From the NCBI GenBank assembly GCA_022820485.1, contig JAJEFJ010000071.1, forward strand, positions 62,001 to 126,000: 64,000 nt of DNA. Reading direction: 5' to 3'. The stretch comes from Candidatus Latescibacterota bacterium (lineage in GTDB: Bacteria; Latescibacterota; UBA2968; UBA8231). The notes beneath the pieces are model-generated. The model saw only the letters and a program-made list of their open reading frames with translations, was not told the DNA's origin and made no database searches. Position 1 is the stretch's first letter. Every line of letters begins with the position of its first letter. Of the stretch, positions 25,904-36,225 are shown piece by piece. The position numbers and the translations under genes are program-made.

Positions 25904-26379
25904 TGGTGGCGCTCCTTGAGGGCCCGGGCAACATCGCGGTCGGCCTGACGTTGGGCCAAAGCCTGACGCTTGTCAAACTGCTTCTTGCCGCGGACCAGTG
26001 CCAATTCCACCTTAGCTCTGCCGCGTTTGAAGTAGATCTTAAGCGGCACCAAAGTAAGGCCCTGCTGTTGCGTTCTCCCTGTCAACCGGCGGATTTCACT
26101 GCGGTGTAAGAGCAATTTGCGCACGCGTTCTGGGTCGTGGTTGAAACTGTTGCCGCGCTCGTATTGGGCGATGTGGACATTGTGCAGGAAAACTTCGCCT
26201 TTTTCAACTATAGCGAAGCTGTCCTTGAGGTTGGCGCGCCCAGCGCGCAACGACTTGACCTCTGTGCCGCGCAAGACAATGCCAGTCTCGTAGCGGCCCA
26301 TCACCTCGTAGTCGTGCCGGGCTTTGCGATTTTGCACGACTATTGACTCGCGCTTGGCACCACTTTCCGTTTTGGCCAT
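25900..26379 (-). CDS. smpB: SsrA-binding protein
   Basis: The 159-residue protein delivers tmRNA to stalled ribosomes. Family features are NRKARHDYEVMGRYETGIVLRGTEVKSLR (in part), NVHIAQYERGNSFNHDPERVRKLLLH, and the basic C-terminal tail (RGKKQFDKRQALAQRQADRD) that enters the mRNA channel. The length is normal. It heads the smpB-ATPase-rph operon, facing away from tRNA-Leu. The tmRNA gene itself is not visible in the window. Confidence 0.97.
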   Translation of the reverse strand: MAKTESGAKRESIVVQNRKARHDYEVMGRYETGIVLRGTEVKSLRAGRANLKDSFAIVEKGEVFLHNVHIAQYERGNSFNHDPERVRKLLLHRSEIRRLTGRTQQQGLTLVPLKIYFKRGRAKVELALVRGKKQFDKRQALAQRQADRDVARALKERHQ

Positions 26380-26408
26380 AACCGCCTTATTTCACCAAAG
26401 GAACGGGC

Positions 26409-26437
26409 TTGACGGCTGCAAGCCCTGCACTTAATTT
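26409..26437 (+). promoter_or_regulatory. Promoter for tRNA-Leu
   Basis: TTGACG (26409-26414) and TAATTT (26432-26437) are separated by 17 bases. Transcription would begin near 26444, seven bases before the mature tRNA. Confidence 0.65.
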
Positions 26438-26450
26438 TTGCCGTTCACTT

Positions 26451-26537
26451 GCCGAAGTGGCGAAATTGGTAGACGCGCATGGTTCAGGACCATGTGGGGG
26501 CAACCCCGTGGAGGTTCGAGTCCTCTCTTCGGCACCA
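26451..26537 (+). tRNA. tRNA-Leu (anticodon CAG)
   Basis: An 87-base class II tRNA folds with a 7-base acceptor (GCCGAAG/CTTCGGC), an anticodon loop TTCAGGA giving CAG, a long variable arm and the TTCGAGT T-loop. The CCA end is encoded (26535-26537). It reads CUG. A T-rich stretch follows and may end transcription. Confidence 0.95.
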
Positions 26538-26660
26538 TTTTTTGCTTCTTTTTTGCCCCTAACTAATTTAATCTACACGCCTCGTTCTAACCTGCGCAAG
26601 GGACTGCCTGCACACGCAGCAGCCCCTACCAAATTATACAACCCGCGAAAGGATGTCCTT

Positions 26661-27038
26661 ATGGCCCGCTTCCTGCACACTCGCATCCGCGTCAGTGATC
26701 TCGAGCAATCTATTGAGTGGTATTGCACTCACCTTGGCTTTGAGGTCCGGAGCCGCTCCGATAAGTCGCCCGCTGGCAATCAGATCGTTCATCTTGAACT
26801 GCCCGGCAATGAACACACCTTAGAGCTGACCTACTCCGCTGATTACCAACTCGCAGTCCCCGAAGATCTCATGCACCTCGCGATCGCGGTCTCCGATTTA
26901 ATCGGCTTTTGCGACACGTTGGAAAACAACGGGATCGAAATATGGCCTAGCGATTGGCGTACGACCTTCCCCACCGGCCGCAAAATGGCCTTTATCGACG
27001 ATCCCGACGGTTACGAGATCGAGCTACTCGAAGATTGA
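26661..27038 (+). CDS. VOC-family protein (glyoxalase/bleomycin-resistance fold)
   Basis: The ATG at 26661, after AAAGGA, gives 125 residues; the open frame reaching back through the tRNA is ignored. The fold of two beta-alpha-beta-beta-beta units is seen as FLHTRIRVSDLEQSIEWYCTHLGFEV and DLMHLAIAVSDL ending FIDDPDGYEIELLE. Likely metal ligands are His6, Glu in HLELPG, His in LMHLAI and Glu in YEIELL, matching lactoylglutathione lyase positions. Substrate uncertain. The 3' end overlaps the convergent DUF815 gene by 28 bases. Confidence 0.85.
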   Translation: MARFLHTRIRVSDLEQSIEWYCTHLGFEVRSRSDKSPAGNQIVHLELPGNEHTLELTYSADYQLAVPEDLMHLAIAVSDLIGFCDTLENNGIEIWPSDWRTTFPTGRKMAFIDDPDGYEIELLED

Positions 27039-28483
27039 TTTGACTCGCCCTTGTCGCGCAAATACTGCGGCAAGTAGGCATCGATGAAGTCCCGCGCCGT
27101 CCGGCCTCCGCCTAAATCGTGGTTGTGTCGCATCCGCCAAACCTCGAAAGCGGCCAATAAGTCTTCTTCCGGTAGGTCGATTCCCGCCCGGCGCGCATAG
27201 GACAGGACCATGGCGCGATATTGCTGCCTGCTAGGCAAGTCGAGAAAAATCTTGAGGGCAAAACGGTCGTCTAGCGCCCGCTCCTGATCGAGACGTTGCA
27301 GTTGTTGAGGGTCGTAGAATTCGGCCTGAATGCTTTGGTTAACTCGGTTGGGACGCTCGTCGTCTAGCTGCATCTGACCCAACCCTTGCGGACGCTCACC
27401 CTCCCGATCGACTAAATCCTTGTAGTTGGAAGTCGCATAGAAAACCAAGTTGTCCGGGCACGCTTCAAGTCCCCCATCGAGCGTCCGCGAGAGCAGGTGC
27501 AAGCTGTCGTCCCCCCGGCCCAAGGACACATTATCCAGCACGCCGACAAAGCGCTGGCGACGCCCCCGGACGAGAGTAAAGAGATCGGGCAGCAGATGGT
27601 AGCAAGACGGGCAGATCTCGATGGCGCGCAGGCCACGATCAAAGAACTTTCCCACCAAGGCCCGTATCAGCGTCGATTTACCGCCTCCTCGCGGACCCCA
27701 GATCAGCGCGTTGTGCGCCCGATAACCGGCGAGAAAATGGCGCGTATTTTCCTCAAGGACTTGGATTCTCGATCCGTTGCCCTCCAGCCAGCCGAGGGGA
27801 AATTCCGCGAAATGGCGGATAGGTTCCAAGATGGGCTTAGCTTCCCTGCCGACTAAGCGAAAGGCCGGGAATCGACGCAGCTCACCCCGCCCGTGCTCGT
27901 GGATCAAGCATCCGAGCTCTCCTGCTAACCCAGCCCAATCTTCGCTGCAGGCAAAACGCTCTTTCAGTTGGTCAACGGCTGTGGGTTCCACCCCATCTCT
28001 GGACATGGGAGCCAAAGGCTCTGCATCGCTGCCGGTCAGCCGCAGCCATATTCCCCAGCGAGGATGAGCCAAGACCGCGGCACTTTGTAAATCGCGGCAC
28101 GCAACCTGATGCAGTGCAGCGGGAACATCGGCTGGAGCTTGCTCTTCGCAAGCGCGCAAAAACGAGTGTCGGCCATCGAGGAGCCGGTTGAGCAGCAGTC
28201 CTTGTAAATCCGGTGCGCCACCGCCCCAATCGCCGTTGAGCGCCGCCGTGAGGAGCACATCGGAGCAACGCTGATGTTGCGCGGCCAACTCGTCCGCCGT
28301 GCGCTGTGCCTGTTTACCGGCCATCAGTCTGTCGGCGCACGTATGTGCATAGCGCAACAAGAAACGCAACTGCTCAATCTCAGCGGGCTCAAGCAGCTGG
28401 CTGAAGGAGGAGAACCGGTCCAAAGCAGTCAGCATGGCTTCGACTTGACCGGCAATCTGTAATGTCTCTTTGCTCCTCGTCAT
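27011..28483 (-). CDS. DUF815-family AAA ATPase
   Basis: The ATG at 28483 gives 490 residues. The C-terminal two thirds are a DUF815 P-loop ATPase with Walker A WGPRGGGKSTLIRAL, the Walker B-like FVGVLDNVSLG, sensor FYATSNYKDL, DDRFALKIFLDLP and the arginine-finger region GGGRTARDFIDAYLP. The N-terminal 200 residues are helical and unrecognised. Most Walker B sites have DD or DE; here DN is found, so hydrolysis may be altered. DUF815 proteins have no firmly known function. It is transcribed alone between two tRNA genes. Confidence 0.82.
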   Translation of the reverse strand: MTRSKETLQIAGQVEAMLTALDRFSSFSQLLEPAEIEQLRFLLRYAHTCADRLMAGKQAQRTADELAAQHQRCSDVLLTAALNGDWGGGAPDLQGLLLNRLLDGRHSFLRACEEQAPADVPAALHQVACRDLQSAAVLAHPRWGIWLRLTGSDAEPLAPMSRDGVEPTAVDQLKERFACSEDWAGLAGELGCLIHEHGRGELRRFPAFRLVGREAKPILEPIRHFAEFPLGWLEGNGSRIQVLEENTRHFLAGYRAHNALIWGPRGGGKSTLIRALVGKFFDRGLRAIEICPSCYHLLPDLFTLVRGRRQRFVGVLDNVSLGRGDDSLHLLSRTLDGGLEACPDNLVFYATSNYKDLVDREGERPQGLGQMQLDDERPNRVNQSIQAEFYDPQQLQRLDQERALDDRFALKIFLDLPSRQQYRAMVLSYARRAGIDLPEEDLLAAFEVWRMRHNHDLGGGRTARDFIDAYLPQYLRDKGESNQSSSSSIS

Positions 28484-28587
28484 CTCAATGCAAAACCTAT
28501 TGACCTGAGTTATATAATTCGCTCCAGATGGGAACGAACTGCAATGCCGTAACTTCTTGGGAGGCAACCAGTAGTGAAGAAAAGGAC

Positions 28588-28661
28588 TACCCCCGGGCGG
28601 ATTCGAACCGCCGACCCACAGATTAGGAATCTGTTGCTCTATCCTGCTGAGCTACGGGGGT
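28588..28661 (-). tRNA. tRNA-Arg (anticodon CCT)
   Basis: A 74-base cloverleaf folds on the minus strand with acceptor ACCCCCG/CGGGGGT, anticodon loop TTCCTAA giving CCT, and T-loop TTCGAAT. The 3' CCA is not encoded. It reads AGG. A TATAAT-containing promoter lies just upstream. Confidence 0.95.
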
Positions 28662-28682
28662 TATAGGAGGGACGCTATTCAT

Positions 28683-28709
28683 ATTATATCGCGAGAGACT
28701 CAAAGTCAA
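28683..28709 (-). promoter_or_regulatory. Promoter for tRNA-Arg
   Basis: On the minus strand TTGACT (28704-28709) is followed after 15 bases by a perfect TATAAT (28683-28688), or after 17 bases by TAATAT. The tRNA begins about 22 bases downstream of TATAAT. Confidence 0.6.
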
Positions 28710-28735
28710 ATGCTCTAGGTTTTTTATCCTATGTA

Positions 28736-28763
28736 TTGACACCAAATTAAACTGTCCTAATTT
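28736..28763 (+). promoter_or_regulatory. Promoter for the ACIII-caa3 respiratory operon
   Basis: TTGACA (28736-28741) and TAATTT (28758-28763) are 16 bases apart. The leader of about 60 bases holds a small GGCCT/AGGCC hairpin. It is the only clear promoter ahead of the 13-gene run that follows. Confidence 0.65.
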
Positions 28764-28828
28764 ACAAGACTGTTTTGGCCTGAAGAGGTAAGGCCAGCTT
28801 TCTACAACCTCAGCTAAATTAATAAAAC

Positions 28829-29485
28829 ATGGCTCAAGTATTTCCGCGCAGCGCTAACTGGGCTTCCAAAGCCAGCATCCTCGTTGGCCTCGTCCTAGTC
28901 GGCAGTATCCTCGCTATCGTACTCAACATCAATCGCATTTACTTCGTCAATCAAGTCAACGTGCCCATCGATCAGCCCGTTCCCTTCAGCCACAAACACC
29001 ACGTCACCGGCATGGGCATCGACTGCCGCTATTGCCATACTACCGTCGAGGAGAGTGCTTTTGCCGGCGTCCCCCCGACCGAAACCTGCATGACCTGCCA
29101 CTCGCAGATCTGGACCGAAGCGCCCATCCTCGAACCTGTGCGTGCCAGCTTCCGCGACAACGTGCCCATCGAGTGGAATCGCGTCCACGACCTGCCCGAC
29201 TTCGCCTATTTCAACCACAGCATTCACGTCAACCAAGGCATTGGCTGCCAGTCGTGCCATGGCCAAGTCGATCAAATGCCCCTGATGTGGAAAGCCGAAT
29301 CCCTGAATATGGAGTGGTGCCTCGATTGCCACCGCGATCCCGCCCAGTACATTCGCCCGCGCGATCAAGTATTTAACATGAATTATCAATACCCACCCGA
29401 TCAAGAAAGTTTGGGTGCGCAACTCGTCGCCGAATACGGCGTGCAGACCAGCCAACTCACCAACTGCTCTATTTGCCACCGCTAA
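28829..29485 (+). CDS. actA: Alternative complex III pentahaem cytochrome c subunit ActA
   Basis: The 218-residue protein has one N-terminal membrane helix (about residues 15-33) and five CxxCH haem motifs beginning at Cys66, Cys87, Cys140, Cys164 and Cys213. This is the ActA pattern of alternative complex III, the quinol oxidising complex that replaces bc1 in many bacteria. Haem-bearing domains should face the periplasm and pass electrons towards ActE and the oxidase. It is the first gene of the operon, two bases of spacing before actB. Confidence 0.94.
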   Translation: MAQVFPRSANWASKASILVGLVLVGSILAIVLNINRIYFVNQVNVPIDQPVPFSHKHHVTGMGIDCRYCHTTVEESAFAGVPPTETCMTCHSQIWTEAPILEPVRASFRDNVPIEWNRVHDLPDFAYFNHSIHVNQGIGCQSCHGQVDQMPLMWKAESLNMEWCLDCHRDPAQYIRPRDQVFNMNYQYPPDQESLGAQLVAEYGVQTSQLTNCSICHR

Positions 29486-29486
29486 C

Positions 29487-32468
29487 ATGGAAACCAGAAA
29501 AAACATCGATCTCTCGGCCATCCGCTCCCGTCTCGAAGCCGCTCAGGGCCAAGAGTACTGGCGCAGCTTGGACCAATTGGCTCAGACCGAAGAATTCGCC
29601 GCCATGGTCCAGCGCGAGTTCCCCGAGCAAGCTGCCGAGTTGAAGGATCCGGTAAGTCGGCGGAATTTTCTCAAGCTCATGAGCGCATCGCTGGCATTGG
29701 GCGGGCTTTCGAGCTGCACGATTCAGCCTAGCGAAAAAATAGTCCCCCAAGTCCGCGCACCCGAAAACGTCATTCCCGGTAAGCCGCAGTACTTTGCCTC
29801 CGCCACCTCGCTCGGCGGTATTGGCATGGGTATCCTCGTCGAGAGCCACATGGGGCGGCCGACCAAAATTGAGGGCAATCCCGAGCATCCCTCCGGCAGC
29901 AGAGGCTCAAATGCGCTCGTACAGGCTTCTATTCTCGACCTCTACGACCCCGATCGCTCGCAAACAGTCAAAAACGCCGGTCGCATCAGCGCCTGGAGCA
30001 TCTTCTTAGCTGATTTGACGCAGCGTCTGAGCTCGCACGAGGGCAACGGCGGCGCTGGCCTGCGCATCCTTACCCAGACGGTGACTTCTCCGACCCTCGG
30101 GCACCAGTTGCAAGCCCTGCGGGATAAATTTCCCCAAGCCCAGTGGCACCAGTACGAACCGGTCAATCGCGACAACGCCCGCGCCGGGGCCCAAATGGCG
30201 TTTGGCGAGCCGGTCCATGCGTCTTACGACGTAGCCAAAGCCAAGGTCATTCTATCGCTAGACGCGGACTTTACCTACAGCGGTGCTGGCAATGTCCGCC
30301 ACGCTCGGGACTTCGCAGCCGGTCGCAGGATCCGCAACGGCTCCAAGGCTAGCAACCGACTCTATGCAGTCGAAAGCAGTCCAACGGCCACCGGTAGCAT
30401 CGCCGATCATCGTTTGGCCCTAGGCACGGCGCACATCGAAGCCTTGGCCTTAAAGGTCGCCCAAGGGCTTGGCATCGATTGGAAGGGGCCGAGCATTTCC
30501 GCTGACTTCTCTACCCACGACGCTTGGATTGCGGCTCTGGTCGACGACCTAAAATCCAATCCCGGCCAAAGCCTCGTGCTCGCTGGTGACCAACAGTCCC
30601 CCGCGGTACACGCTGTGGCCCACGCGATCAATCACGCCCTAGGCAATACGGGCACAACCGTACACTACACTGCGCCCCTCGAAGTCGAGTCGGTTGACCA
30701 GCGCGAATCGCTAGCCGTTTTAGTCGCCGACATGAATGCTGGTCGGGTCGAGTCTCTGTTCATTCTCGGCGGCAATCCGGTATATGACGCACCCGTAGAC
30801 CTCGACTTTGCCTCGGCACTCGACAAAGTCGGCTACCGCGTCCATCTCGGCTTATACGACAACGAAACGTCGGAACTCTGCCACTGGCACATCCCGGAAT
30901 CGCACTTTCTCGAAGCGTGGAGCGACACCCGCGCCCACGACGGCCTCGCCACAATCGTCCAGCCGCTGATTCGCCCGCTCTACAAGAGCAAATCGGCCCA
31001 CGACCTCTTGGCGGTGCTCACCGGCCAGCCCGGGGTTCCCGATCTCGACATCGTGCTTCAGTACTGGGAGGGCCAAGGGCTAGATGCGATTGCTTGGCGC
31101 CGCGCACTGCACGATGGCTTCGTCGAGGGCACGCACCCCGAAGCCCAATCCGTGGAGCTAGGCACTTTGCAGTTGCCGGCAACGACTGGGAGCCTTCCCG
31201 AGGAAGAAGATCTCGAAATCCACTTTCGGCCCGATCCCATGGTGTGGGACGGTCGATTTGCCAACAACGCTTGGCTACAGGAAACTCCGAAGCCCATCAC
31301 GAAGCTCACTTGGGACAACGCCGCCCTCGTCAGCCCAACCACGGCCGAGCGCCTGCGGCTCAAGAACGAATTCCTCGCCGAGTTGCGCTTTGAGGGGCGT
31401 GCGATCAATGCCGCGGTTTGGGTCGTGCCCGGTCAAGCCGACGGCGTCATCACCTTGCACTTGGGCTACGGCCAACAGCGCAGTGGTCGCGTCGGGCGCG
31501 ACACGGGCTTCAATGCCTATGCCCTGCGGTCGACGGCGGCCTTGTGGAGTGGCGTCGGCCTACAGGTCAGCAGCTCGTACGACAACTATCGCCTCGCCTG
31601 CACCCAAGATCACCACTACATGGAAGGCCGCAACCTCTTCCGCCAGGCCTCCCTAGACTACTACCAAGCACATCCGCATTTTGCCCACGAGGGAGCCCAC
31701 GACCCGCCCGATGACTTGACGCTGCACAACCGCACGGATCACCAGTACACGGGCTACGCTTGGGGCATGGTTATCGATCTAGGGGCCTGCATCGGCTGCA
31801 ATGCGTGTGCAATGGCCTGCCAAGCCGAAAACAACATCCCCATCGTCGGCAAAGACGAGGTCCTCAACGGCCGCGAAATGCCTTGGATCCGCGTCGATCG
31901 CTACTACCAAGGCTCGCCCGACAACCCCCAGATCGTGCACCAGCCCGTGCCCTGCATGCAGTGCGAAAACGCTCCTTGCGAGTTGGTCTGCCCAGTCGCG
32001 GCTACGACTCATAGCGACGAAGGTCTCAACGACATGACCTACAATCGCTGCGTCGGCACCCGCTACTGCGCCAACAACTGTCCCTACAAGGTCCGGCGCT
32101 TCAACTTCCTCCAATACGCCGACCGCGATACCGAGAGCTTAAAACTACAGCGCAACCCAGATGTCACCACGCGCTCCCGCGGCGTAATGGAAAAATGCAC
32201 GTACTGCGTCCAGCGCATCAATCAAGCGCGGATTGAGGCCAAAAAGGCCAAGCGCACCATAGGCGATGGCGAAATCGTCACCGCCTGCGAACAGGCCTGC
32301 CCCACCGAAGCCATCGTCTTCGGCGACATCAACGACCCCAATAGCCAAGTCACCACCCTCAAGGCATCGCCGCTCAACTACGGCATTCTCACCGAGTTGA
32401 ACACGCGGCCCCGCACTACGTACTTAGCAAGTATCAAAAACCCGAATCCCAAAATTGCCGAGGCTTAG
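29487..32468 (+). CDS. actB: Alternative complex III iron-sulfur subunit ActB
   Basis: The ATG directly after the actA stop gives 993 residues. A Tat-like SRRNFLK motif (57-63) with a lipobox-like GGLSSC (Cys77) follows an unusual N-terminal stretch, as usual for ActB. The large middle part is a molybdopterin-oxidoreductase-like fold without visible cofactor ligands. The C-terminal ferredoxin domain (from about residue 760) has [37 protein letters not shown] and CTYC..CEQACP, for three 4Fe-4S clusters and one 3Fe-4S cluster; the third motif with five residues between the first cysteines suits the latter. Confidence 0.94.
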   Translation: METRKNIDLSAIRSRLEAAQGQEYWRSLDQLAQTEEFAAMVQREFPEQAAELKDPVSRRNFLKLMSASLALGGLSSCTIQPSEKIVPQVRAPENVIPGKPQYFASATSLGGIGMGILVESHMGRPTKIEGNPEHPSGSRGSNALVQASILDLYDPDRSQTVKNAGRISAWSIFLADLTQRLSSHEGNGGAGLRILTQTVTSPTLGHQLQALRDKFPQAQWHQYEPVNRDNARAGAQMAFGEPVHASYDVAKAKVILSLDADFTYSGAGNVRHARDFAAGRRIRNGSKASNRLYAVESSPTATGSIADHRLALGTAHIEALALKVAQGLGIDWKGPSISADFSTHDAWIAALVDDLKSNPGQSLVLAGDQQSPAVHAVAHAINHALGNTGTTVHYTAPLEVESVDQRESLAVLVADMNAGRVESLFILGGNPVYDAPVDLDFASALDKVGYRVHLGLYDNETSELCHWHIPESHFLEAWSDTRAHDGLATIVQPLIRPLYKSKSAHDLLAVLTGQPGVPDLDIVLQYWEGQGLDAIAWRRALHDGFVEGTHPEAQSVELGTLQLPATTGSLPEEEDLEIHFRPDPMVWDGRFANNAWLQETPKPITKLTWDNAALVSPTTAERLRLKNEFLAELRFEGRAINAAVWVVPGQADGVITLHLGYGQQRSGRVGRDTGFNAYALRSTAALWSGVGLQVSSSYDNYRLACTQDHHYMEGRNLFRQASLDYYQAHPHFAHEGAHDPPDDLTLHNRTDHQYTGYAWGMVIDLGACIGCNACAMACQAENNIPIVGKDEVLNGREMPWIRVDRYYQGSPDNPQIVHQPVPCMQCENAPCELVCPVAATTHSDEGLNDMTYNRCVGTRYCANNCPYKVRRFNFLQYADRDTESLKLQRNPDVTTRSRGVMEKCTYCVQRINQARIEAKKAKRTIGDGEIVTACEQACPTEAIVFGDINDPNSQVTTLKASPLNYGILTELNTRPRTTYLASIKNPNPKIAEA

Positions 32469-32469
32469 C

Positions 32470-33843
32470 ATGTCCGAAGCTGCGAAAACGCCTTATCGCC
32501 CCCCAGTATCGGAACTCGGCCCGAGCCAGACCTCGTACACTTCGATCACCGACAAGATCAGTGGGATCGTCCTGACCAAGAACACCCCACTGGCGTGGTT
32601 CATTTGCTTTGCTTTGGGCTTCTTGCTGCTACACGGGTTTATGATAGGCGTTCCGTACCTGCTCTTTGAGGGCGTGGGCATCTGGGGCATCAACAACCCC
32701 ATAGGCTGGGGTTGGGCCATCATCAATTTTGTCTGGTGGATCGGTATCGGCCACGCCGGCACCCTGATCTCGGCGATTTTACTGCTTTTTCGGCAGCGGT
32801 GGCGCACCTCAATTAACCGCGCAGCAGAGGCCATGACCATCTTTGCCGTGCTCTGCGCTGCGCAATTTCCGCTCTTTCACACGGGGCGGCCTTGGCTGGC
32901 CTGCTACTGGCTGTTGCCCTATCCCAACTCCATGGACATCTGGCCGCAATTCCGCAGTCCGCTGATCTGGGACGTCTTTGCGGTCTCGACCTATTTGACG
33001 GTGTCGCTGGTCTTTTGGTATGTCGGCTTGGTTCCAGACTTAGCGAGCCTGCGCGACCGCGCCAAAAACCGCATCGCCCAGGTCATCTACGGCGTGGTCG
33101 CGCTTGGCTGGCGCGGTTCAGCCATTCACTGGGAACGCTACGAAATGGCGTCTCTCCTGCTAGCTGGCCTCTCCACGCCCCTCGTGCTCTCTGTCCATAG
33201 CGTCGTCAGTCTCGACTTCGCCGTCGGACTCATACCCGGATGGCACACGACTATATTTCCCCCTTACTTCGTCGCCGGGGCGATCTATGCGGGCTTCGCC
33301 ATGGTCTTGACCTTGATGATTCCCATGCGCCTCATCTACGGCTTGGACGACTTCATAACCGAGCGCCATCTAAACAACATGGCCAAAGTTATGCTAGCTT
33401 CCGGGTTGATTGTGGGATATGGCTACTTCATGGAGCAACTCATCGCCTGGTACAGCGCCAGTGTCTTTGAGGGCTATATGATGCAAAACCGCATGAAAGG
33501 CCCGTACGGCCCCTTCTACTGGGCCTTGATCGTCTGCAACATAATCGTGCCGCAGCTCCTGTGGTTTAGACACTTCCGCACGAGCATGTTCTGGCTGTTT
33601 TTCATTTCCCAGTTCATCAACGTCGGCATGTGGCTGGAGCGCTTCATCATCGTCGTCACGAGCCTACACCGGGATTTTATGCCCTCTTCTTGGGACATGT
33701 TTCACCCGACGATTTGGGACATCGCCATCTACGTGGGTACCATCGGCCTGTTCATCGTCCTGTTTTTCCTGTTCATCCGCGGCCTACCGATGATTTCCAT
33801 CCACGAGATCCGCAATCTGCTGGTCTCCGGAGACCACAAGTGA
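32470..33843 (+). CDS. actC: Alternative complex III membrane subunit ActC (NrfD-like)
   Basis: The ATG at 32470, one base after the actB stop, opens a 457-residue NrfD/PsrC-family membrane protein with about ten helices. Recognisable pieces are [43 protein letters not shown] and [35 protein letters not shown] (in part). The family binds menaquinol near the cytoplasmic-facing or periplasmic end of the helix bundle; ActC is one of two such subunits, ActF the other. Confidence 0.94.
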   Translation: MSEAAKTPYRPPVSELGPSQTSYTSITDKISGIVLTKNTPLAWFICFALGFLLLHGFMIGVPYLLFEGVGIWGINNPIGWGWAIINFVWWIGIGHAGTLISAILLLFRQRWRTSINRAAEAMTIFAVLCAAQFPLFHTGRPWLACYWLLPYPNSMDIWPQFRSPLIWDVFAVSTYLTVSLVFWYVGLVPDLASLRDRAKNRIAQVIYGVVALGWRGSAIHWERYEMASLLLAGLSTPLVLSVHSVVSLDFAVGLIPGWHTTIFPPYFVAGAIYAGFAMVLTLMIPMRLIYGLDDFITERHLNNMAKVMLASGLIVGYGYFMEQLIAWYSASVFEGYMMQNRMKGPYGPFYWALIVCNIIVPQLLWFRHFRTSMFWLFFISQFINVGMWLERFIIVVTSLHRDFMPSSWDMFHPTIWDIAIYVGTIGLFIVLFFLFIRGLPMISIHEIRNLLVSGDHK

Positions 33844-33855
33844 GCCATTGAACTT

Positions 33856-34401
33856 ATGCAGCAACACGAAGAATCAACGCACTACGGCCTGCTGGCCGAA
33901 TTTGAATCTCCCGACGACTTGCTGGCCGCGGCCAAGGAGACCTTTGCCGCTGGCTATCGCAAGATCGACGCCTATTCTCCTATGCCCGTCCACGGCTTGG
34001 GCGAGGCCATCGGCTTTCCTCGCACTAGGTTGCCTTGGCTGGTTTTCGCCTTTGGCCTGCTCGGTGCCATCACGGGCTACTCCCTGTGCTATTGGGTCTC
34101 GGCCATCGACTATCCGCTCAATATCGCCGGCAAGCCCTTGCACAGCGGGCCGATGTTCATCCCAGTGACCTTTGAGCTGACTATTCTCTTTGCCGCGCTC
34201 AGTTCGGCCTTTGGCATGTTCATCGCCAACGGCCTGCCCCAGCCCTATCACCCGGTCTTCAATGCACCCAATTTCGCCCGCGCCAGCCAAGATCGTTTCT
34301 TTCTCAGCATCGAGGCCGAAGATCCTCAGTTCGACCGCGAAAAAACCGAGGAATTTCTGCGCGGCCTGAATCCGCATGAGGTTGTCGAAGTTGAAAAGTG
34401 A
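33856..34401 (+). CDS. actD: Alternative complex III subunit ActD (DUF3341)
   Basis: The 181-residue protein has an N-terminal soluble part (YGLLAEFESPDDLLAAAKETFAAGYRKIDAYSPMPVHGL, in part) typical of DUF3341 and two membrane helices (about residues 55-78 and 100-122). ActD is a structural membrane subunit without cofactors. The stop is followed two bases later by actE. Confidence 0.92.
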   Translation: MQQHEESTHYGLLAEFESPDDLLAAAKETFAAGYRKIDAYSPMPVHGLGEAIGFPRTRLPWLVFAFGLLGAITGYSLCYWVSAIDYPLNIAGKPLHSGPMFIPVTFELTILFAALSSAFGMFIANGLPQPYHPVFNAPNFARASQDRFFLSIEAEDPQFDREKTEEFLRGLNPHEVVEVEK

Positions 34402-34402
34402 A

Positions 34403-34993
34403 ATGACTATCGCCAGCCGACGGCTCGCTGGCCTGTTGGGAGCGGCGCTGTTGCTGATTGGCACCGCCGGTTGCGAGCTGCGGCAGGCCATGTACGACCA
34501 AGAAAAATACGAGCCGCTAGAAGCCTCGGCGTTCTTCGCTGACGGCATGTCTTTCCGCTCTCAGGTTGACGGCACCGTGGCGCGAGGCCAATTGATGCTC
34601 GACGAGCACTTCTACCAAGGCAAAATCCAAGGCCAACTCGCGGAGACCTTCCCGGCGGGGGTGGTCGTGGATCGCCAGTTGCTAGAGCGCGGCCGCGAGC
34701 GCTACAACATTTTCTGCGCCCCCTGCCACGGTCAGACCGGCGCAGGCAACGGCATGATCGTCCAGCGCGGGCTCAAACAGCCGCTGACCTTTCATCAACA
34801 GCGGCTGCGCGAGGTGCCCATCGGCCACCTTTACGATGTCATTACCAATGGCTTTGGCGTCATGTACAGCTACGCCTCCCGCATTTCCGTGGCCGACCGC
34901 TGGGCTATCGTCGCCTACATAAAGGTATTACAGCTAAGCCAGAACCTCGAATTCGACCAACTGCCGGCCGAGGACCAAAGGCAACTTCAATGA
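34403..34993 (+). CDS. actE: Alternative complex III monohaem cytochrome c subunit ActE
   Basis: The ATG at 34403 gives 196 residues with a lipoprotein signal (lipobox GTAGC) and a single CxxCH haem site in FCAPCHGQTGAGNG, with the distal Met expected in FGVMYSYASRI. ActE is the periplasmic cytochrome that receives electrons from ActA and hands them to the oxidase. The gene overlaps actF by 4 bases. Confidence 0.93.
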   Translation: MTIASRRLAGLLGAALLLIGTAGCELRQAMYDQEKYEPLEASAFFADGMSFRSQVDGTVARGQLMLDEHFYQGKIQGQLAETFPAGVVVDRQLLERGRERYNIFCAPCHGQTGAGNGMIVQRGLKQPLTFHQQRLREVPIGHLYDVITNGFGVMYSYASRISVADRWAIVAYIKVLQLSQNLEFDQLPAEDQRQLQ

Positions 34994-36225
34994 ATGAGTC
35001 GATTACCCAACAGTCCGCTGCCCTGCATCCCTATTTGGACAATCTCCAGCGCCTCGCGCTAGTCGCGGGCCTAGTCGGCTTGGCCGCCACTGCGGTCGGC
35101 TACTTCACGGCCGAGGAACAGTTCTTCCGCTCTTATCTGCTGGCCTTTACCTTCTGGATCGGCCTGCCCTTGGGCAGCTTGGGCATCCTTATGATCCACC
35201 ACGTCGGCGGTGGTACGTGGGGATTTTCGATCCGGCGGCTGCTCGAAGCCGGGACCCGCACCTTGCCGTTGCTGTTTGTGCTGTCGCTGCCGATCCTCTT
35301 CCTCGGCTTGCACAGCCTTTACGAGTGGTCCCACCCAGAAGTCTTGCAAAAAGACGGCATCATCCAGCAAAAGGCTCCCTTTCTCAACGAGCCGTTCTTT
35401 ATCGCGCGCACTGTGATCTACTTCGCCATCTGGGGACTGTTTGCCTTCTTGCTCAACCGCTGGTCGCTGCAGCAGGACCAGACGACGAAGACACACCCGA
35501 CCCATCGCATGCAGGTCCTGAGCGGTCCGGGCATCGTCATTTTCTTTCTCACCGCGACGCTGGCCTCTATTGATTGGCTGATGTCGCTTGAGCCGCATTG
35601 GTTTTCGACGATCTTCGGCATCATCTACATCATAGGCATGGCGCTGATGACCTGGGGGTTCATGTACCTCATCGCCGTCCCTCTCTCGCGGCGGGAGCCA
35701 CTACAGGGCGTGATTACCGAACAGCACCTGCGCGACTTGGGCACCTTTATGCTGGCCTGCGTCATGCTCTGGGCCTATACCTCGTTTTCCCAGTTGCTCA
35801 TCATTTGGTCGGCTAATTTGCCCGAGGAAATTACTTGGTACATAACCCGTCTGGAAGGTGGCTGGCAATACGTCGGCTACGGGCTGCTAGTGTTTCACTT
35901 TGCCGTCCCCTTTCTCTTTCTCATATCCAGCACCATGAAGTCCAAAACCAAGCTGCTCGGCACTATTGCCGCTGGCTTGATCTTCATGCGCTTGGTCGAT
36001 TTGTATTGGATTACGGCACCGACCTTTACCAAAGTCCACACCGAAAAGGGGCCGAGCTTCCACAGCACCGGGATCAACCCACACTGGCTCGACCTAGCCA
36101 TTCCAATAGGCATCGGCGGCATCGTCTTGGCGCTTTTCTTCGCGCAATTAAAAAAGCGCACCCTAATCGCGCAAAACGACCCCCGATTTGCAGACCTTTA
36201 CAGCGGCGAAAGCAATCATGGCTGA
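34990..36225 (+). CDS. actF: Alternative complex III membrane subunit ActF
   Basis: The 411-residue protein is the second quinol-binding-type membrane subunit, related to ActC but divergent, with about ten helices. Family marks include MIHHVGGGTWGFSIRRLLEAG, LASIDWLMSLEPHWFSTIFG and WSANLPEEITWYITRLEGGW. It starts in an ATGA overlap with actE, and its stop overlaps the start of the next small gene by 8 bases. Confidence 0.93.
   Translation: MNESITQQSAALHPYLDNLQRLALVAGLVGLAATAVGYFTAEEQFFRSYLLAFTFWIGLPLGSLGILMIHHVGGGTWGFSIRRLLEAGTRTLPLLFVLSLPILFLGLHSLYEWSHPEVLQKDGIIQQKAPFLNEPFFIARTVIYFAIWGLFAFLLNRWSLQQDQTTKTHPTHRMQVLSGPGIVIFFLTATLASIDWLMSLEPHWFSTIFGIIYIIGMALMTWGFMYLIAVPLSRREPLQGVITEQHLRDLGTFMLACVMLWAYTSFSQLLIIWSANLPEEITWYITRLEGGWQYVGYGLLVFHFAVPFLFLISSTMKSKTKLLGTIAAGLIFMRLVDLYWITAPTFTKVHTEKGPSFHSTGINPHWLDLAIPIGIGGIVLALFFAQLKKRTLIAQNDPRFADLYSGESNHG

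Noticed and set aside
26534..26560. Rho-independent terminator after tRNA-Leu
   Set aside because: Only T-runs are present; no separate stem other than the tRNA itself precedes them.
26409..26660. Open frame before the VOC gene that runs through tRNA-Leu
   Set aside because: A coding frame across a tRNA gene is not credible; the ATG at 26661 with its own ribosome site is used.
33874..34548. 224-codon minus-strand frame opposite actD and actE
   Set aside because: Shadow of two conserved operon genes; no ribosome site and no domain.
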